NCBI RefSeq assembly: GCF_029227915.1
Contig: NC_079877.1
Coordinates: 30,591,851-30,655,850, forward strand
DNA: 64,000 nucleotides
Origin: Hydractinia symbiolongicarpus
Taxonomy: Eukaryota; Cnidaria; Hydrozoa; Anthoathecata; Hydractiniidae
Reading direction: 5' to 3'
Under the pieces are notes generated by a model. The model was not told the origin of the DNA, made no database searches, and worked only from the letters and a program-made list of their open reading frames with translations. Numbering within the stretch: position 1 is the first letter of the stretch; every line of letters begins with the position of its first letter. Below, piece after piece: positions 30,300 to 40,454 of the stretch. The position numbers were made by a program, and so were the translations under genes.

Positions 30300-31415
30300 T
30301 TACATATACGCAACAACTATACCCACAGCTCCCACAATCGCTAAATAGAGGTGCTTCGCTACATATTCGAGAACCCTCGTTGCAACCCTGAAGAAGAACG
30401 ACACAACAGTGCCAATAATGCCAGGCAAAGCAGCACCTGCCTTCCCTGCTAGATATTTAAAAAATTTTCCCAGTCTCCCCAGCTGCTTTTGCACGAAACC
30501 TTTGCCTGCAGCAATCTGCACCTCCTCCTCCTGCTGCCCCACTACCACCTGTTAGCGCCAGAACCAAGGTGAAAACCAGTAGACCAACAGCTGATACGAT
30601 ACTAGCAATGGTGAGCCCCTGCTCTTTAAAGAGAATGCTTAGCTTTTCACGTAGGGATGTGTCATCTCCAGTTATTTTCATGAGGGTCTCTTTAATTGCC
30701 ATTAGCTGATTGTGGATATCCTTATCCCAAATTTTTTGTTACTCCTCAGATAAACCTGGTGTAGCTTTCTTTGTCTTTAACCTCTTTAGTTTACCGCTGA
30801 GATTCTGAAGATCGCGCTTAAACCCCCTTCTTTCACGTTTGTTTAAGGCTTCGGTAAAGGAAGTATCCTTCATCAGACTCTTTGTTTCATTTAGAACATT
30901 CTCGAGTACCGGCAACATTTCGATGTCACCAGGGTTGTTATCGACTGTATCAATATCATTCAGGAGTTTTTGAGCCATTGGTTTGCCTTTGTTTGGTGTA
31001 ACATAGTCGGTAAAACCTAAGGCCTTCAGACGCGTAGGTCCTAAGGCTGTCTCTATAGATGTAATAGCTCTTAACTCACCGGTCGCAGTTGTAAGCGCTA
31101 TCTCTTTATATTCTTTACTCCCCAGCGTAACCGCCCTAACAACAAGCTTCTTACCTTCACCGACCCTAAAATGGTTGACAGCCTTAATCCTAAATGCTCG
31201 CTAAGTTTAACATAAAGATCGTCGACGGTTTCCTCTAAATTCTGTTCCCCAAGCCCAACATCCAATCGCCTACGCGCACCTCCCTGCTGTTGTTCTGGTG
31301 TTAGGCCGACATCAGGCTCGGGTCGAAGGATCTCACTCTCAGTGCTGAACTCCTCAGGCTCCTCTTGAATATCTTCCTCTGGCGTAAATTCATCCTCATA
31401 TCCTGGAATATCCAT
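30300..31415 (-). pseudogene. Multi-pass membrane protein gene with three breaks
   Basis: The ATG at 31415, preceded by AATAAACT, opens an acidic N-terminus (DIPGYEDEFTPEEDIQEEPE). A frameshift near 31190 moves the coding sequence into the frame of 30739-30978, as the intervening bases translate without stops (TALGPTRLKALGFTDYVTP). A TAA at 30739-30741 then interrupts that same frame, which continues (IWDKDIHNQLMAIKETLM). A second shift near 30550 leads to the last frame ending at 30300. Three hydrophobic segments follow: TIASIVSAVGLLVFTLVLAL, a LPGIIGTVVSFFFRV block and LAIVGAVGIVVAYM. The order acidic head, basic middle, membrane tail suggests a membrane-linked structural protein. Divergent from the gene at 31450, with 34 bases between. 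Confidence 0.65.
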
Positions 31416-31449
31416 AGTTTATTTCACGCCACAGCCTACCTAAATAAAG

Positions 31450-32386
31450 ATGTCTTTTTTTGGAAAATTAGATCCTAATAAAGATATTAAGACTATGCTT
31501 GGCATGAAAGGCAAGAGGCAAAGAGTGAAGTTATCGCATATACCCAGCACAATGAATCAGAACGAAGACCTCTACGTGGATATTCCTAATATAGGTCAAA
31601 ACGATTTGATTTTTCCTGGATCAATCAAGTTGCTTTTCGACCTCGAGCTGACTGGTACGAACACTAAACGAACCGGCAAAGCATTGGTACGGGGCTTACG
31701 AATTACGTTGAATGCTAACGAAATTCAGAATATCGCCGACTACAATGTATTCAGTGTGTACAAAGACCTGTGGATTTCAAAATTCAATAGAGAGAATAAC
31801 TTAATTTTGGAAGGGATTAATCCTAATGATGGCACAATCGGACGTGACAAAGCTCCTGGAAGGTAAAGGAGTGGAAATCAAGCGGGCAACTACCAAGTAC
31901 CATCATACGTTTACAGCGTTTGTGGAGTCCTACAACAAGGTGCTCGAGGAGAAACTATTCAAACCCCGAGATGCGCAGGAATTGGCTTCTGATGAAACTA
32001 GTACTACATCAGTCAAACACCTGTACACTATTGTGAAAAGCATGAACAACACCAAGACCGCGATGATCAGCATGAAGCCATCGCAAGCCATTAAGTTCGA
32101 TGAAGTCCCGCTTATGAAAAGCGATGGTCATCTTGAAGAAAAGAATTTGCGTGATGCCGGGTTATATCTGCACTTGCTACAACCTGGAGAGGAGCATAGT
32201 GACTCTAAAAGACGTGCAACGGATGCCTATTGGAGCAAGAAAACGTATAGGTTGGATAGGATCGTAACTGGTACCCGTCTTCTATATTATTTGGCAGATG
32301 GGCTCGATCGATCTTTCGTAGCCGAAGAGTTGATGCTAGTACCCGAGGATGTAGAAATACCTCCCGAGCATGTAAAAGAATTGTAA
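31450..32386 (+). pseudogene. Deleted second capsid-integrase copy (MCP start joined to integrase end)
   Basis: From an ATG preceded by AATAAAG the frame matches the N-terminus of the major capsid protein at 45271-45789 (KLDPNKDIKTMLGMKGKRQR, LYVDIPNIGQNDLIFPGSIK). It runs to about residue 129. At about 31837 homology switches, in another frame, to the integrase C-terminal half (SDVTKLLEGK... to PPEHVKEL at 32386). The MCP C-terminal part, the 132-residue gene and the integrase N-terminal half including both catalytic aspartates are missing. The order MCP then integrase matches the full copy at 43052-45789 in the opposite orientation. Nucleotide similarity looks like 70-75%, so this is an old or foreign copy, not a recent duplication. 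A 12-base in-frame gap is also present in the capsid part. Confidence 0.85.
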
Positions 32387-32426
32387 TATTTCTCGATTTT
32401 GGTGTGTTCATAACAAACAAAACATA

Positions 32427-32969
32427 TTATGTCATGCTGATATCATACATGCCCTCGAATAACTCGCGCGTGGCGTCATCAGGTAAGCTGAAATGATTAC
32501 GCCATGAATTCTCTATCCCGAGATTATCATCTCTGAACCTGTTCCATGTATCCACGGCGTTTGGATCATCACATATGGGATGTCTCTCTACCATATTAGG
32601 ATACATCTCCCGTAGGGTACGAAGCTGATCGTTTAGAGATCTGCCCTGGCAATGAATAATGTAATGAGGATGTTGTCCCTTTTTCCCACATCCATTAGGA
32701 TAGTTCTTGTCAATAATACATATCACATTATCATACGGATAACCGGTAGGAACATACCGATCACGAAGCTCCGCAATTTCCAATGTCCGGAGATCTAGCT
32801 GTTTCTCTCGCTCTTGAAGGTCATCGTTAAGCATCGCCAGGGCAATATCTCTCTCTTCGATGGCTTGATGGTGTAGTTGCTCACGGATTTTTGGGAACAT
32901 TGTATTGCAACAATATTTTCTGAAGCTTTTAGCTTTAGGCTGTTGGCTTTCAAACACCAACTCGTACAT
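32427..32969 (-). pseudogene. BRO-family protein fragment
   Basis: The 180-residue frame begins inside a Bro-N domain (YELVFESQQPKAKSFRKYCC, then MFPKIREQL), so the first about 80 residues of that DNA-binding domain are missing. Upstream minus-strand sequence shows no recognisable remainder. A coiled segment (ERDIALAMLNDDLQEREKQL) follows. The C-terminal domain contains GYPYDNVICIIDKNYPNG and HYIIHCQGRSLNDQL, typical of C-terminal domains in viral BRO/MSV199-type proteins. BRO proteins of large DNA viruses bind DNA and may regulate transcription. The intact BRO gene of this element is at 42220-43008 and is not a close match. Confidence 0.65.
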
Positions 32970-33157
32970 ACCCTCCTTATTGATATAGAGATATTAAAAA
33001 ATAAGAACGACAAAATCTACGACATATCCAAATATATCTTTCAGCAAGCTTTCGCCAACGCCCAGGTTGGCATGTTTACACTGCTTCTAAATTTTTATTT
33101 TTCAAGTTAGAGATAAAATACTAAACATAATAGGATATAATAGGAAAAATAGAGCTA

Positions 33158-33857
33158 TTATAATAATTCTAAAGGCATAGATTTTACCGTGTTATTTAAA
33201 ATGGGACGGTCACGCTCAATTAATAAGCTCTCCATCAGAGTAAGTTTAAAATCTTTAGACTCTTCCGCAAGTACTGAGAAGTTGTGAAACGATGCTGGAG
33301 AGTAATTACAAAACATTAAATGTTCGAGAACGGCACTGGCCTGGGGACCAAGTTTAACGCGTTTACCTGTAAGTGCAGAAATACCTAAATGCTCAGACAT
33401 ACGGACTTTAAAATGGCGTTTTGTTTTGCCATAATAAGTGGCGTTGCAGCCACTACACTTAAAACAGTAAACGAGCGTAAAGATTCGGGTATTCTGTCCT
33501 TAAAGGCAAAGCAGCTACGTAGCCTCCTCTTAGAAAAAAATAAAGTTTAACATTACAATGTGCCAGTTTCTGCTTAAACAAACGGTGCAAACGTGTTCTA
33601 ATTTGTAAGGTAATCTTTCCTAAAAAAGGTAAAACAAGGACTAACTCTTTCTTAGGCGCAAGGGACACTTGTTCCTTCGGTTCGTAATTTCTGCTCTTGA
33701 AAATTCTGAGACAGAATTCAAAAACCTTTGAAGGGTATCCATTCCTTCCAAGAATAGTCTTCAACTGAGATATTTCTACATGAAATTTATTAAGATCTGA
33801 ACACAGATGGTAACAACGATAAAGTAAAGAAAAAATCAAGCCGTGTTTATATTCCAT
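33158..33857 (-). mobile_element. Penelope-like retroelement 3' fragment (GIY-YIG end)
   Basis: On the minus strand the first frame (33459-33857) carries NYEPKEQVSLAPKKEL and LVLPFLGKITLQIRTRLHRL. A frameshift near 33470 leads to a GIY-YIG-type nuclease region (LVYCFKCSGCNATYYGKTKR). The frame then continues into EHLGISALTGKRVKLG and the SLLIERDRPILNNTVKS end at 33158. This layout is the C-terminal part of Penelope-like elements, whose reverse transcriptase is followed by a GIY-YIG endonuclease. The RT core is missing, so it is a 5'-truncated dead insertion inside the Polinton, between the BRO fragment and the polymerase promoter. Confidence 0.8.
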
Positions 33858-33986
33858 GGGTATGAAACTAGAAAAGTTACTATAAACTCCACTAAATGTA
33901 GCTAGAGTAAGGAGGTAATATAATCAGGTTTTAGGTTTTCCACGGTCAAACCCCTATTAAAAAACGCTGCTTTTAGACCCCCTAAA

Positions 33987-34202
33987 AAATCTGTGACGTC
34001 ACAGATTTCATCATGCCTTAAATGAGTAAACAAGGCACGTGATATCCAACAAATTTGCTGACATCATCAAAAATGACGGCACTCGACAAAACTGCTGACA
34101 TCAACAAACGCGCATGCGCAAATCTGTTTGAGTAGGGGGAATTCCCTACTCAAATTGCGACCGCTGTTAGTTGAAGTCTGAATGTACTTATAATAAAGAG
34201 AA
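33987..34202 (+). promoter_or_regulatory. Polymerase-gene promoter region with CRE, NRF-1-like and kappaB palindromes
   Basis: A 22-bp perfect palindrome at 33987-34008 is centred on TGACGTCA. A GCGCATGCGC palindrome, the NRF-1 consensus, lies at 34110-34119. A 28-bp palindrome at 34127-34154 (TTTGAGTAGGG arms) contains GGGGAATTCCC, a perfect kappaB-type site. TATAATAAAGAGAA precedes the ATG at 34203. The block GCTGACATCAACAAA at 34093 and the GAGTA...TACTC palindrome also occur before the first gene at 25031. Binding of host factors is inference. Confidence 0.55.
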
Positions 34203-37200
34203 ATGACTTGGTTCAAGAATGCAATTAGTAAAATATATAACGCTATATCAGCACCAGTAGCAGCAACTCGCGATGCTCTTGCGGATCGACTACAGAGCGT
34301 GCAAGACACTGTTAGGTATTATTATAACAGGGCGAGGGAGCAAATTCCTCCAAGGCCAACGCTGCACGATGAAACTGAAGCCGAAGCGCGAGAGGACTTT
34401 TACGATGCTGGAGACACACAAGATGAATACAGCGGAGTCGAAGACATCAAGCACATGTTCCCACAAGAGAAAAACCGATCCGAAGGGTTGAAGACATTCA
34501 GCATATTTTTGACGAAAATGACACACAGATGTTGGAAGACGGAAATCGTGTCAAGACATGGCGGTTCAACAAGAACCTTAATCAGCCACTGACGGAGGCC
34601 ATCATGCGAAAAATTACGCCCTACATAGACATGAGAGTTAAGGTAGTCTACAGTTTTGCTTGCACCATCTACGAAGCAGGAGGTGGCACGGCTCTCTATC
34701 ACAAGACCAAGGAAAGCGAAGGATCGCTTACGAGCCTAGCTGACATCGAAGCCTTTATCGAAAAATGCGAAATGCAGCGATTAGATCTAGGAGATCATGA
34801 GTTTTGGGGGAAGGCGTACCTGCCACCAGAAAGAACAATCGAGACCCCAGGATCGTACGAAGGGAAAATAGTCTTCCAGCATGTGCAGATCAAGATCATC
34901 TCCACAAGGGAGCCCCTGTTAGGCTGTGGACCTTTACCAGGCTGGTTGCGAAAGAAGAGGTGCATCTACAGCTTTGACAAGGAGGATGAAAGAACCGACA
35001 ATTTGTGTGTCTGGCGATGCCTAGCCGTACACTACCGGGGAGAGCGAAAGCAGCGTGAAAAGCATATCATGCGAGAAGCTCTCGCGCTAGCACGCGAGTA
35101 CTACGAGAATCCCAAACTAAAAAGGGAAGATGTACGTGCTACGAAGCTCGTTGACTTTGAGGGGATAGCGAAGCGTTTCAAGATCAACATCAGAGCCTTT
35201 GAGCCCCTAACAAACTCTGAAAAGGCATCCTGGAGACTTGTGTACGGTCAGAATCAATACAAAAAAGATTTAGACACGATCAACCTTGGTATGTTGGATG
35301 GGCACTGTTTCTACATTAAAAAGATAGATGTTTTAACGCAACACTGGGAATGCGAAGCCTGCAAACAGCGATTCACCAGAGTTGAAAACCTAACAAGGCA
35401 CAAAAAGAACGAGTGTGAAGGAAAAAAGCCGACTATCATCTGCAAAGGCAAGAAGGTCAAGCGCATGCCTAGCAAGTCAGAGAAGGTCTTTTACGATGAG
35501 GGCTTCAGCTATGACGCTTGTAAATGGATCGAGCACATGTCGAGGGAAACTGGAAGACACATCCATCACGCGCTATGTGGGCATGGGGGAGAACGTGTGA
35601 TTCGCTACGGGGAGAAAGAAAATGAGGTTTACAAGGTAGACGGCTATGAACCTCAGACCAGGACAGTCTACGAGTACCACGGCTGCAAGTGGCACGGATG
35701 CCCCTGTCAAGGAACAGCAAACATAGTTCCAAACAGATATACGGCCACCAAATCAAAGGAGGAAGGCATCCGAAAACTTGACTACAACCTTGTGACAGTG
35801 TGGGAGTGTGAGAGCCCACCCCAAGCCAAGAGGTACTTCAAGAAAGAATTTCGACCGTACCCTCACTACATCGTGTTTGATTTCGAGGCCCTCCTAGCAC
35901 CTTTACACCAGCGGCAAACATCCGATCTAACATACATCATGTGCCGGTCAGCGTCGCCATTCACGATAGTCTGAACAGAGATCCAACGTTCTTGGTGCAC
36001 GATGATCCGAAGATCTTGGTTGAACGATTTGTGGAGCAGCTCGAAAAGAGACACGCCCTCATCGTGAAAGAGGTGGAGGGAATGTATCCAAGACCTGATG
36101 ATTTTGACATGCTTCCAGACAAGACTCAGAAGGCATGGAACGAGTGGGTAAACCAGGTGGTCGTGATAGGTTTCAACAGTGGAAAGTATGACCTGAACAT
36201 GATCAAGCGGTACTTTGTCAATCAAATTGCCAAAGACGATAGCAAAAAGATCAAAGTGGCGAAGAAAGACAACGACTACATGTTCCTCACGACCTCGAGG
36301 TTCAAATTTATCGATATCAAAAATTTTATAGCTCCTGGCATGAGCTACGACCTATGGTGCAAGTCTCTGGATTGCAAGCTCGAAAAGCTGGTGTTCCCAT
36401 ACGAGTGGCTGACGAGCTATGACAAGCTAAACCACGTCGGCCCCGTGGAGCACAAGAACTTCTATAGCAGTCTTACTGGGAAAAACACCCTCTCTCTTGA
36501 TGAGTACGAAACATTCCGTGCAGAGTTTTACAAGCGAGGCTGCGTCACCATGATGGACTGGTTGTGTGAGTACAATCTAGCCGACGTGGAACCTTTCATC
36601 GAAGCTGTGGACAAGACAAGGTTGCAGTACTACGACGACGAGATAGACATTTTGAAAGACGCAGTAAGCATTCCAGGTGTATCGATGCGCTACGTCTTGA
36701 ACAAGTCTCTACGACTGAATCCAAAGCTAGAGCTATACGCTCCAGGAGAGCCTTGTAAGCATAAGTGTAATGAAGACTGCTTCAACAGCAACGCGGAACA
36801 TAGTTCCAAGAAGTGCAAGGCGTGCAAAAAGGTGCAAAAGGCTTGCACTGAGTGCACGAAGAATGAGGCGTATGAACTGCTTCAAACGGGCATGGTGGGA
36901 GGGCCTGCCATCGTGTTCTGTAGGTACCACGAGAGAGACGTGACGGGTATCAGATCCCATATCTACCAGGAGCCACGGAAGTGCAAAACTGTTTTGGGGC
37001 TTGACGCGAACATGCTGTACCCGAGTACGTTGATGCAAGACTTTCCTTGTGGGAAGGAGAAGCTGATCAAGATCAACCCACCCACGGCTGAGCACAACAT
37101 CAGACTGTTGACAGAAGGGGTGCAGAGCGGCAGCTTATTCGGTTTTGCGCAGGTCGACATCGAGGTCCCTCTGGAACTGTATGACAAATTTAGCGAGATG

Positions 37201-38250
37201 GCTCCGCTATTTGTGGTCAAGGAGATACCCGACGATCAAATCCCTGAGCACATGCACGAGTACCTAAAAGCAACAGGGCGCAAACGTATTTCAGGCACAC
37301 GTAAGCTTCTAGGGTTGATGAAAGCTAAAAAGATCTTGTTGTACACTCCGGTGCTAAAGTGGTACCTCGACCATGGCCTGAAGGTGACAGCGTTTCACCA
37401 GTTCATCAAGTACAAACGAGGTAAGCCATTTGCATGGTTTCCAGAAGAGATTGCGGATGCACGACGACAAGCGGATAAGGACCCTGACAAGCGTATTGCG
37501 GGAGATACAGCCAAGTTGAAAGGTAACTCATTCTATGAAAAAATGATCGAAGATCTAGCGAGGCACGCGAACAACACCTTTACGAGAGATGAAAAGAAGG
37601 TGGATGCAGCGATTAGATCGCCATACCTTGAAGATCTTGAAGAGATAAGCGATGCTTACGAGATCCGAGAAGGAAAGAAAAAGGTGCATATCGACAGAGC
37701 GTACCAGTGCGGCATTGCGGTGTACCAGCTGGCCAAATTGCGCATGCTTGAGTTCTATTACGATTTCTTGGGTAAGTACGTGGATCGTCGAGAGTTTGAG
37801 TATGTGTATATGGATACGGACAGTGCCTATTTTGCCATCTCTGGAGAAGAGTTACGAGATGTCGTTCGCCCTGAACTGCTTGACGAGTACGACAAAGACG
37901 TGAAAAACTGGCTCGTCACTGATAAGTACTCGAGTCGAACAGGAGGGCTATTCAAACCGGAATTTATCGGGGTTAGAATGATCGCTTTGACAGCAAAGTG
38001 TTACTTTGTGGAAGGAAAGAAAGGCACAAAAATCTCCTGTAAAGGCATGTCGAAGAAGCAGAACGCTATGACATGGGAGAGGTATAAGAACGCGTTAAAT
38101 GGCTCTATTGACACTGGAAAAAATGCAGGTTTCCGGGTGTGCAACCAGGGGATGGTTACATATGAACAAAACAAGCTGGGCCTCTCAGCGTTCTTCGATA
38201 AGCGGAAGGGACTCGAGGATGGCATCCACACAGTACCGCTAGAGTTGTAA
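34203..38250 (+). pseudogene. pPolB: Protein-primed family B DNA polymerase, broken into three frames
   Basis: The Polinton replicase copies the element by protein priming. It lies in three overlapping frames: 34203-34592, 34529-35974 and 35941-38250, with frameshifts near 34445-34490 and 35925-35940. The middle frame has an NLCVWRCLAVH block (OTU-like), a C2H2 finger (CEACKQRFTRVENLTRH), and a conserved VYEYHGCKWHGCPC block. The exonuclease begins at FDFEA (about 35875) and continues in the last frame with GFNSGKYDLNMIK (36168). Polymerase motif A is DANMLYPST (about 37002), motif B KLKGNSFYEKM (37513) and motif C MDTDSAYF (37810). A cysteine-rich insertion (CKHKCNEDC...CKACKK) lies between exonuclease and motif A. 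Motif B has Glu where Gly is usual after the tyrosine. Total length, about 1,340 codons, is normal. Overlaps are mutational, since no shared junction sequence is seen. Confidence 0.93.
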
Positions 38251-38274
38251 ATAGTGAGGTTTCCCCGTCCAGAT

Positions 38275-38299
38275 TTTTGTGAAGTGGTACTTCACAAAA
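38275..38299 (+). terminator. Intergenic hairpin TTTTGTGAAGT/ACTTCACAAAA
   Basis: A perfect 11-bp stem with a 3-base loop lies 25 bases after the polymerase stop and 10 bases before the next ATG. It shares its TTTTGT...ACAAAA base with three other hairpins in the element. Confidence 0.6.
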
Positions 38300-38309
38300 G
38301 CAACAAAAA

Positions 38310-38803
38310 ATGGAGTTTAGGCTATGTACAAAATGCAAACAACTCCAATCCCTCGACAACTTCAGGATCAAGGGGGGCGGGCAACGTATGAGGAGGTGCA
38401 TCAAATGCTTGGATGGTCAGAAGGCGTGGCGGGAACGTAGCAAATGCCGCATAAAAAACATAGACACGGATGCTCCATATGCGATCACCCGGGGTATCAG
38501 TACAACCGCATTAAATCCAGGATTCACGATGCTCTAAGGTATGATGCGGAAATAGCCTCTACAGAGTACCTGGGGTGCGGCATTTGCACATTAATCGGTC
38601 ATATCCAGGATCAATTCAAAGACGGAATGTGCTGGGGAAACCGAGGGCAGTGGCAGTTTGATCACAAGGTGCCACTAAAATACAGAGAGAACGGAGAATA
38701 CCCCAGCGAGGAGGTGCAATTAGCAAGGCTCCACTATACCAACATGCAGCCAATGTGGGTCGCGGAGAATCAAAGCAAGGGCCATCGATATATATCTGAG
38801 TAA
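38310..38803 (+). pseudogene. HNH-type endonuclease, frameshifted
   Basis: Frame 1 (38310-38537) starts with a zinc-binding pair (CTKCKQLQSLDNF...CIKC). Frame 2 (38444-38803) continues with CSICDHPG and an HNH-like core: QWQFDHKVPLKY, then LHYTNMQPMWVAENQSKG. The DH and the N-x-Q-P-M-W...EN...KG pattern is that of HNH/recombination endonuclease VII-type nucleases found in phages and large DNA viruses. The shift lies near 38440. The gene follows the polymerase by 60 bases and may have served in resolving or nicking replicating DNA, which is inference. No AATAAA precedes the ATG. Confidence 0.65.
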
Positions 38804-38809
38804 AGGTCG

Positions 38810-39442
38810 CGTTGAAAAATATTTTAAATTTTCACTCCTCTTCAGTATAAAGCGGTGGAAACAAGATAAAACTCATTTGCCTCATCCATTCAAAAATGAT
38901 AAACACATTTCTGAATAATCAAGAGGTTTTCTGCATGATGCGCAAATGAGCTAGCTGGTGATGCGTGAATTTTCACACAGGTAGTACTCAAGGTGATACT
39001 GAATAGCTTATATACGAAGCTCGAATTATAGTAAAATTGTGGGAGCAGGCTTAGATCCTGGCGAAAGGTTAGGGGTGCGCGGGCGAGAGCACGTCCTAGC
39101 TGGAAGCGGCCGTCTCGCCCCGGTTTCTCCCACACACTGTGCCACGACGGTAAAAATTGCGCCAAAATGCCGGTTAAATGTCAGTGCTAGGAACGGCCTC
39201 TGAAAGTGCTCACTTAAAAAGGTGGGTTTCGTTAATGCGTAGTGCAAGCACGACATTCTAGAGTATAAAGAGCAAGTACGCTAAGCCTGCAAAGCAGGAC
39301 AGCACGGAAAAACACCTCGGATATGGTGAACCAAAGGCTCTGAGTGGTATACTCACAGAATCAAAAACCCTCTGGGTTCAAACAACAACAACAAAAACAA
39401 CAAAAACCTAGAGGGCTCCCTTGCGAGGGTTTTGTTTTGAAA
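38810..39442. other. Non-coding stretch with GC-rich and structured sequence
   Basis: No credible gene. A GC-rich island at about 39040-39160 contains GGGCGAGA and TCTCGCCC arms 31 bases apart. From 39240 to 39440 several small hairpins occur (GTGCAAGCAC, CCTGCAAAGCAGG, AAAACCCTC...GAGGGTTTT), as does a GGGTTCAAAC that resembles a Pol III B box. The minus-strand frames 38890-39256 look like chance frames of the GC-rich sequence. A structured RNA is possible but unproven. Confidence 0.4.
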
Positions 39443-39449
39443 AATAAAA

Positions 39450-40085
39450 ATGATGAACGACATAGGCCTCACTGTAGCAATAATACTTCCGTACGTCTTG
39501 ATCGTGCTCTGCTTTTTGCACTATAGAAGGCTTCTAATAAAGATGAGCGAGATTACAGCTATATTTGATGTTGCAGACACACCTGCGGAAGCCTTTCAAC
39601 CCAAAGAAAAACCTATCGACAAACGTCAAGCCTTGAAGGATGCTATACGCAAAGGTAAACAGCATCTCTTGCCGAAGAAATGTACCGAAGGATTTGTCGA
39701 CAAAGCTCCAGATGAGGTGATCGAAAAAGCGTACGCCGACTATGTTCAACGAGAGCTCCACGATAAGGGAGAAAAGACCACCAAGGCACTATCTTCACAT
39801 GCGATTGGCATGTACGCGAAGGCCGTAGGTAATGTTGTTCAACTTGATAGTGCGGAGGGTCTGAAAAAAGACATCGAGGAAGATCCGATTATCAAGGACT
39901 CCATGGCAGATTTGGGGATCCTTGTGTACTCTGCCTTTGGAAAATTTCTAGCGCCACTATTGATTGCTACTCATACCATTAATCACACTTTAGCTCATGT
40001 GTCCAAGACAGATGAAAAGCGAGATGACGAACAGCAGGAAAAAGATGGGAAACAGTCTTTCAAGGTTTCATATGAGCAATCGTGA
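39450..40085 (+). CDS. Polinton protein of unknown function with possible second start
   Basis: The frame can begin at 39450 (211 residues) or 39543 (180 residues); both ATGs are preceded by AATAAA plus one base. The longer form adds a hydrophobic N-terminal segment (IGLTVAIILPYVLIVLCFL), a possible signal anchor. The shorter form starts MSEITAIFDVADTPAEAF. The middle contains APDEVIEKAYADYVQREL. A second hydrophobic stretch lies near residues 140-160 (LGILVYSAFGKFLAPLLIA), and the tail is charged. I see the gene as intact. The two signatures may mark two transcripts, or two formerly separate genes now fused. I do not recognise a family with known function. Confidence 0.6.
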   Translation: MMNDIGLTVAIILPYVLIVLCFLHYRRLLIKMSEITAIFDVADTPAEAFQPKEKPIDKRQALKDAIRKGKQHLLPKKCTEGFVDKAPDEVIEKAYADYVQRELHDKGEKTTKALSSHAIGMYAKAVGNVVQLDSAEGLKKDIEEDPIIKDSMADLGILVYSAFGKFLAPLLIATHTINHTLAHVSKTDEKRDDEQQEKDGKQSFKVSYEQS

Positions 40086-40454
40086 AATTATTGATCATAT
40101 AACCAAGGGGGGAATGGGCGGAATAAAAGCACGGTACACAGTTGGTGCAGCATTTACGGTGACCCCCACTCACGCGGTTGGGTAATCCTGACACCAGAAG
40201 CTGATCGCTTTCCACCACAGGCGTGTAATTTAGTGAGGACTTTGTATAAGAACGCGATAAGATACTCTACACGATGGTCTGTAGGTCTTTTGTGAAGGTA
40301 TGGGAGAATTTTGAGCAAAACTTGGCTCTACTAGAAAAGTCGAAATTTCACTGATTCGTCGGGGCCACTACGAGGAAATTTTGTAAAGCTCAAAACTTTA
40401 CAAAACTACTATTTTTCCAACCCATGTGGGTAAGTCTCACGACTTACAAGATAA
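40086..40454. other. Intergenic region with paired hairpins
   Basis: No gene is seen. It carries the hairpin at 40379-40405 and, at 40422-40448, the palindrome CCCATGTGGG followed by GTAAGTC...GACTTAC. The block CCAACCCATGTGGGTAAG recurs with two changes at 41136-41153. Confidence 0.45.
40379..40405 (+). terminator. Intergenic hairpin TTTTGTAAAG/CTTTACAAAA
   Basis: A perfect 10-bp stem with a 7-base loop lies upstream of the gene at 40455. It belongs to the TTTTGT...ACAAAA set. Being about 290 bases after the previous stop, a terminator role is less clear here. Confidence 0.45.

Noticed and set aside
34203-38250. Introns or programmed frameshifting in the polymerase gene
   Set aside because: Neither break has GT/AG borders or a common slippery sequence, and other core genes are broken in the same way; mutation is simpler.
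38890-39256. Two minus-strand frames rich in Arg, Pro and Ala
   Set aside because: They arise from a GC-rich, structured segment; composition and lack of start context argue against coding.
39360-39380. tRNA gene suggested by GGGTTCAAAC
   Set aside because: No matching T-stem, anticodon arm or acceptor stem could be built around it.
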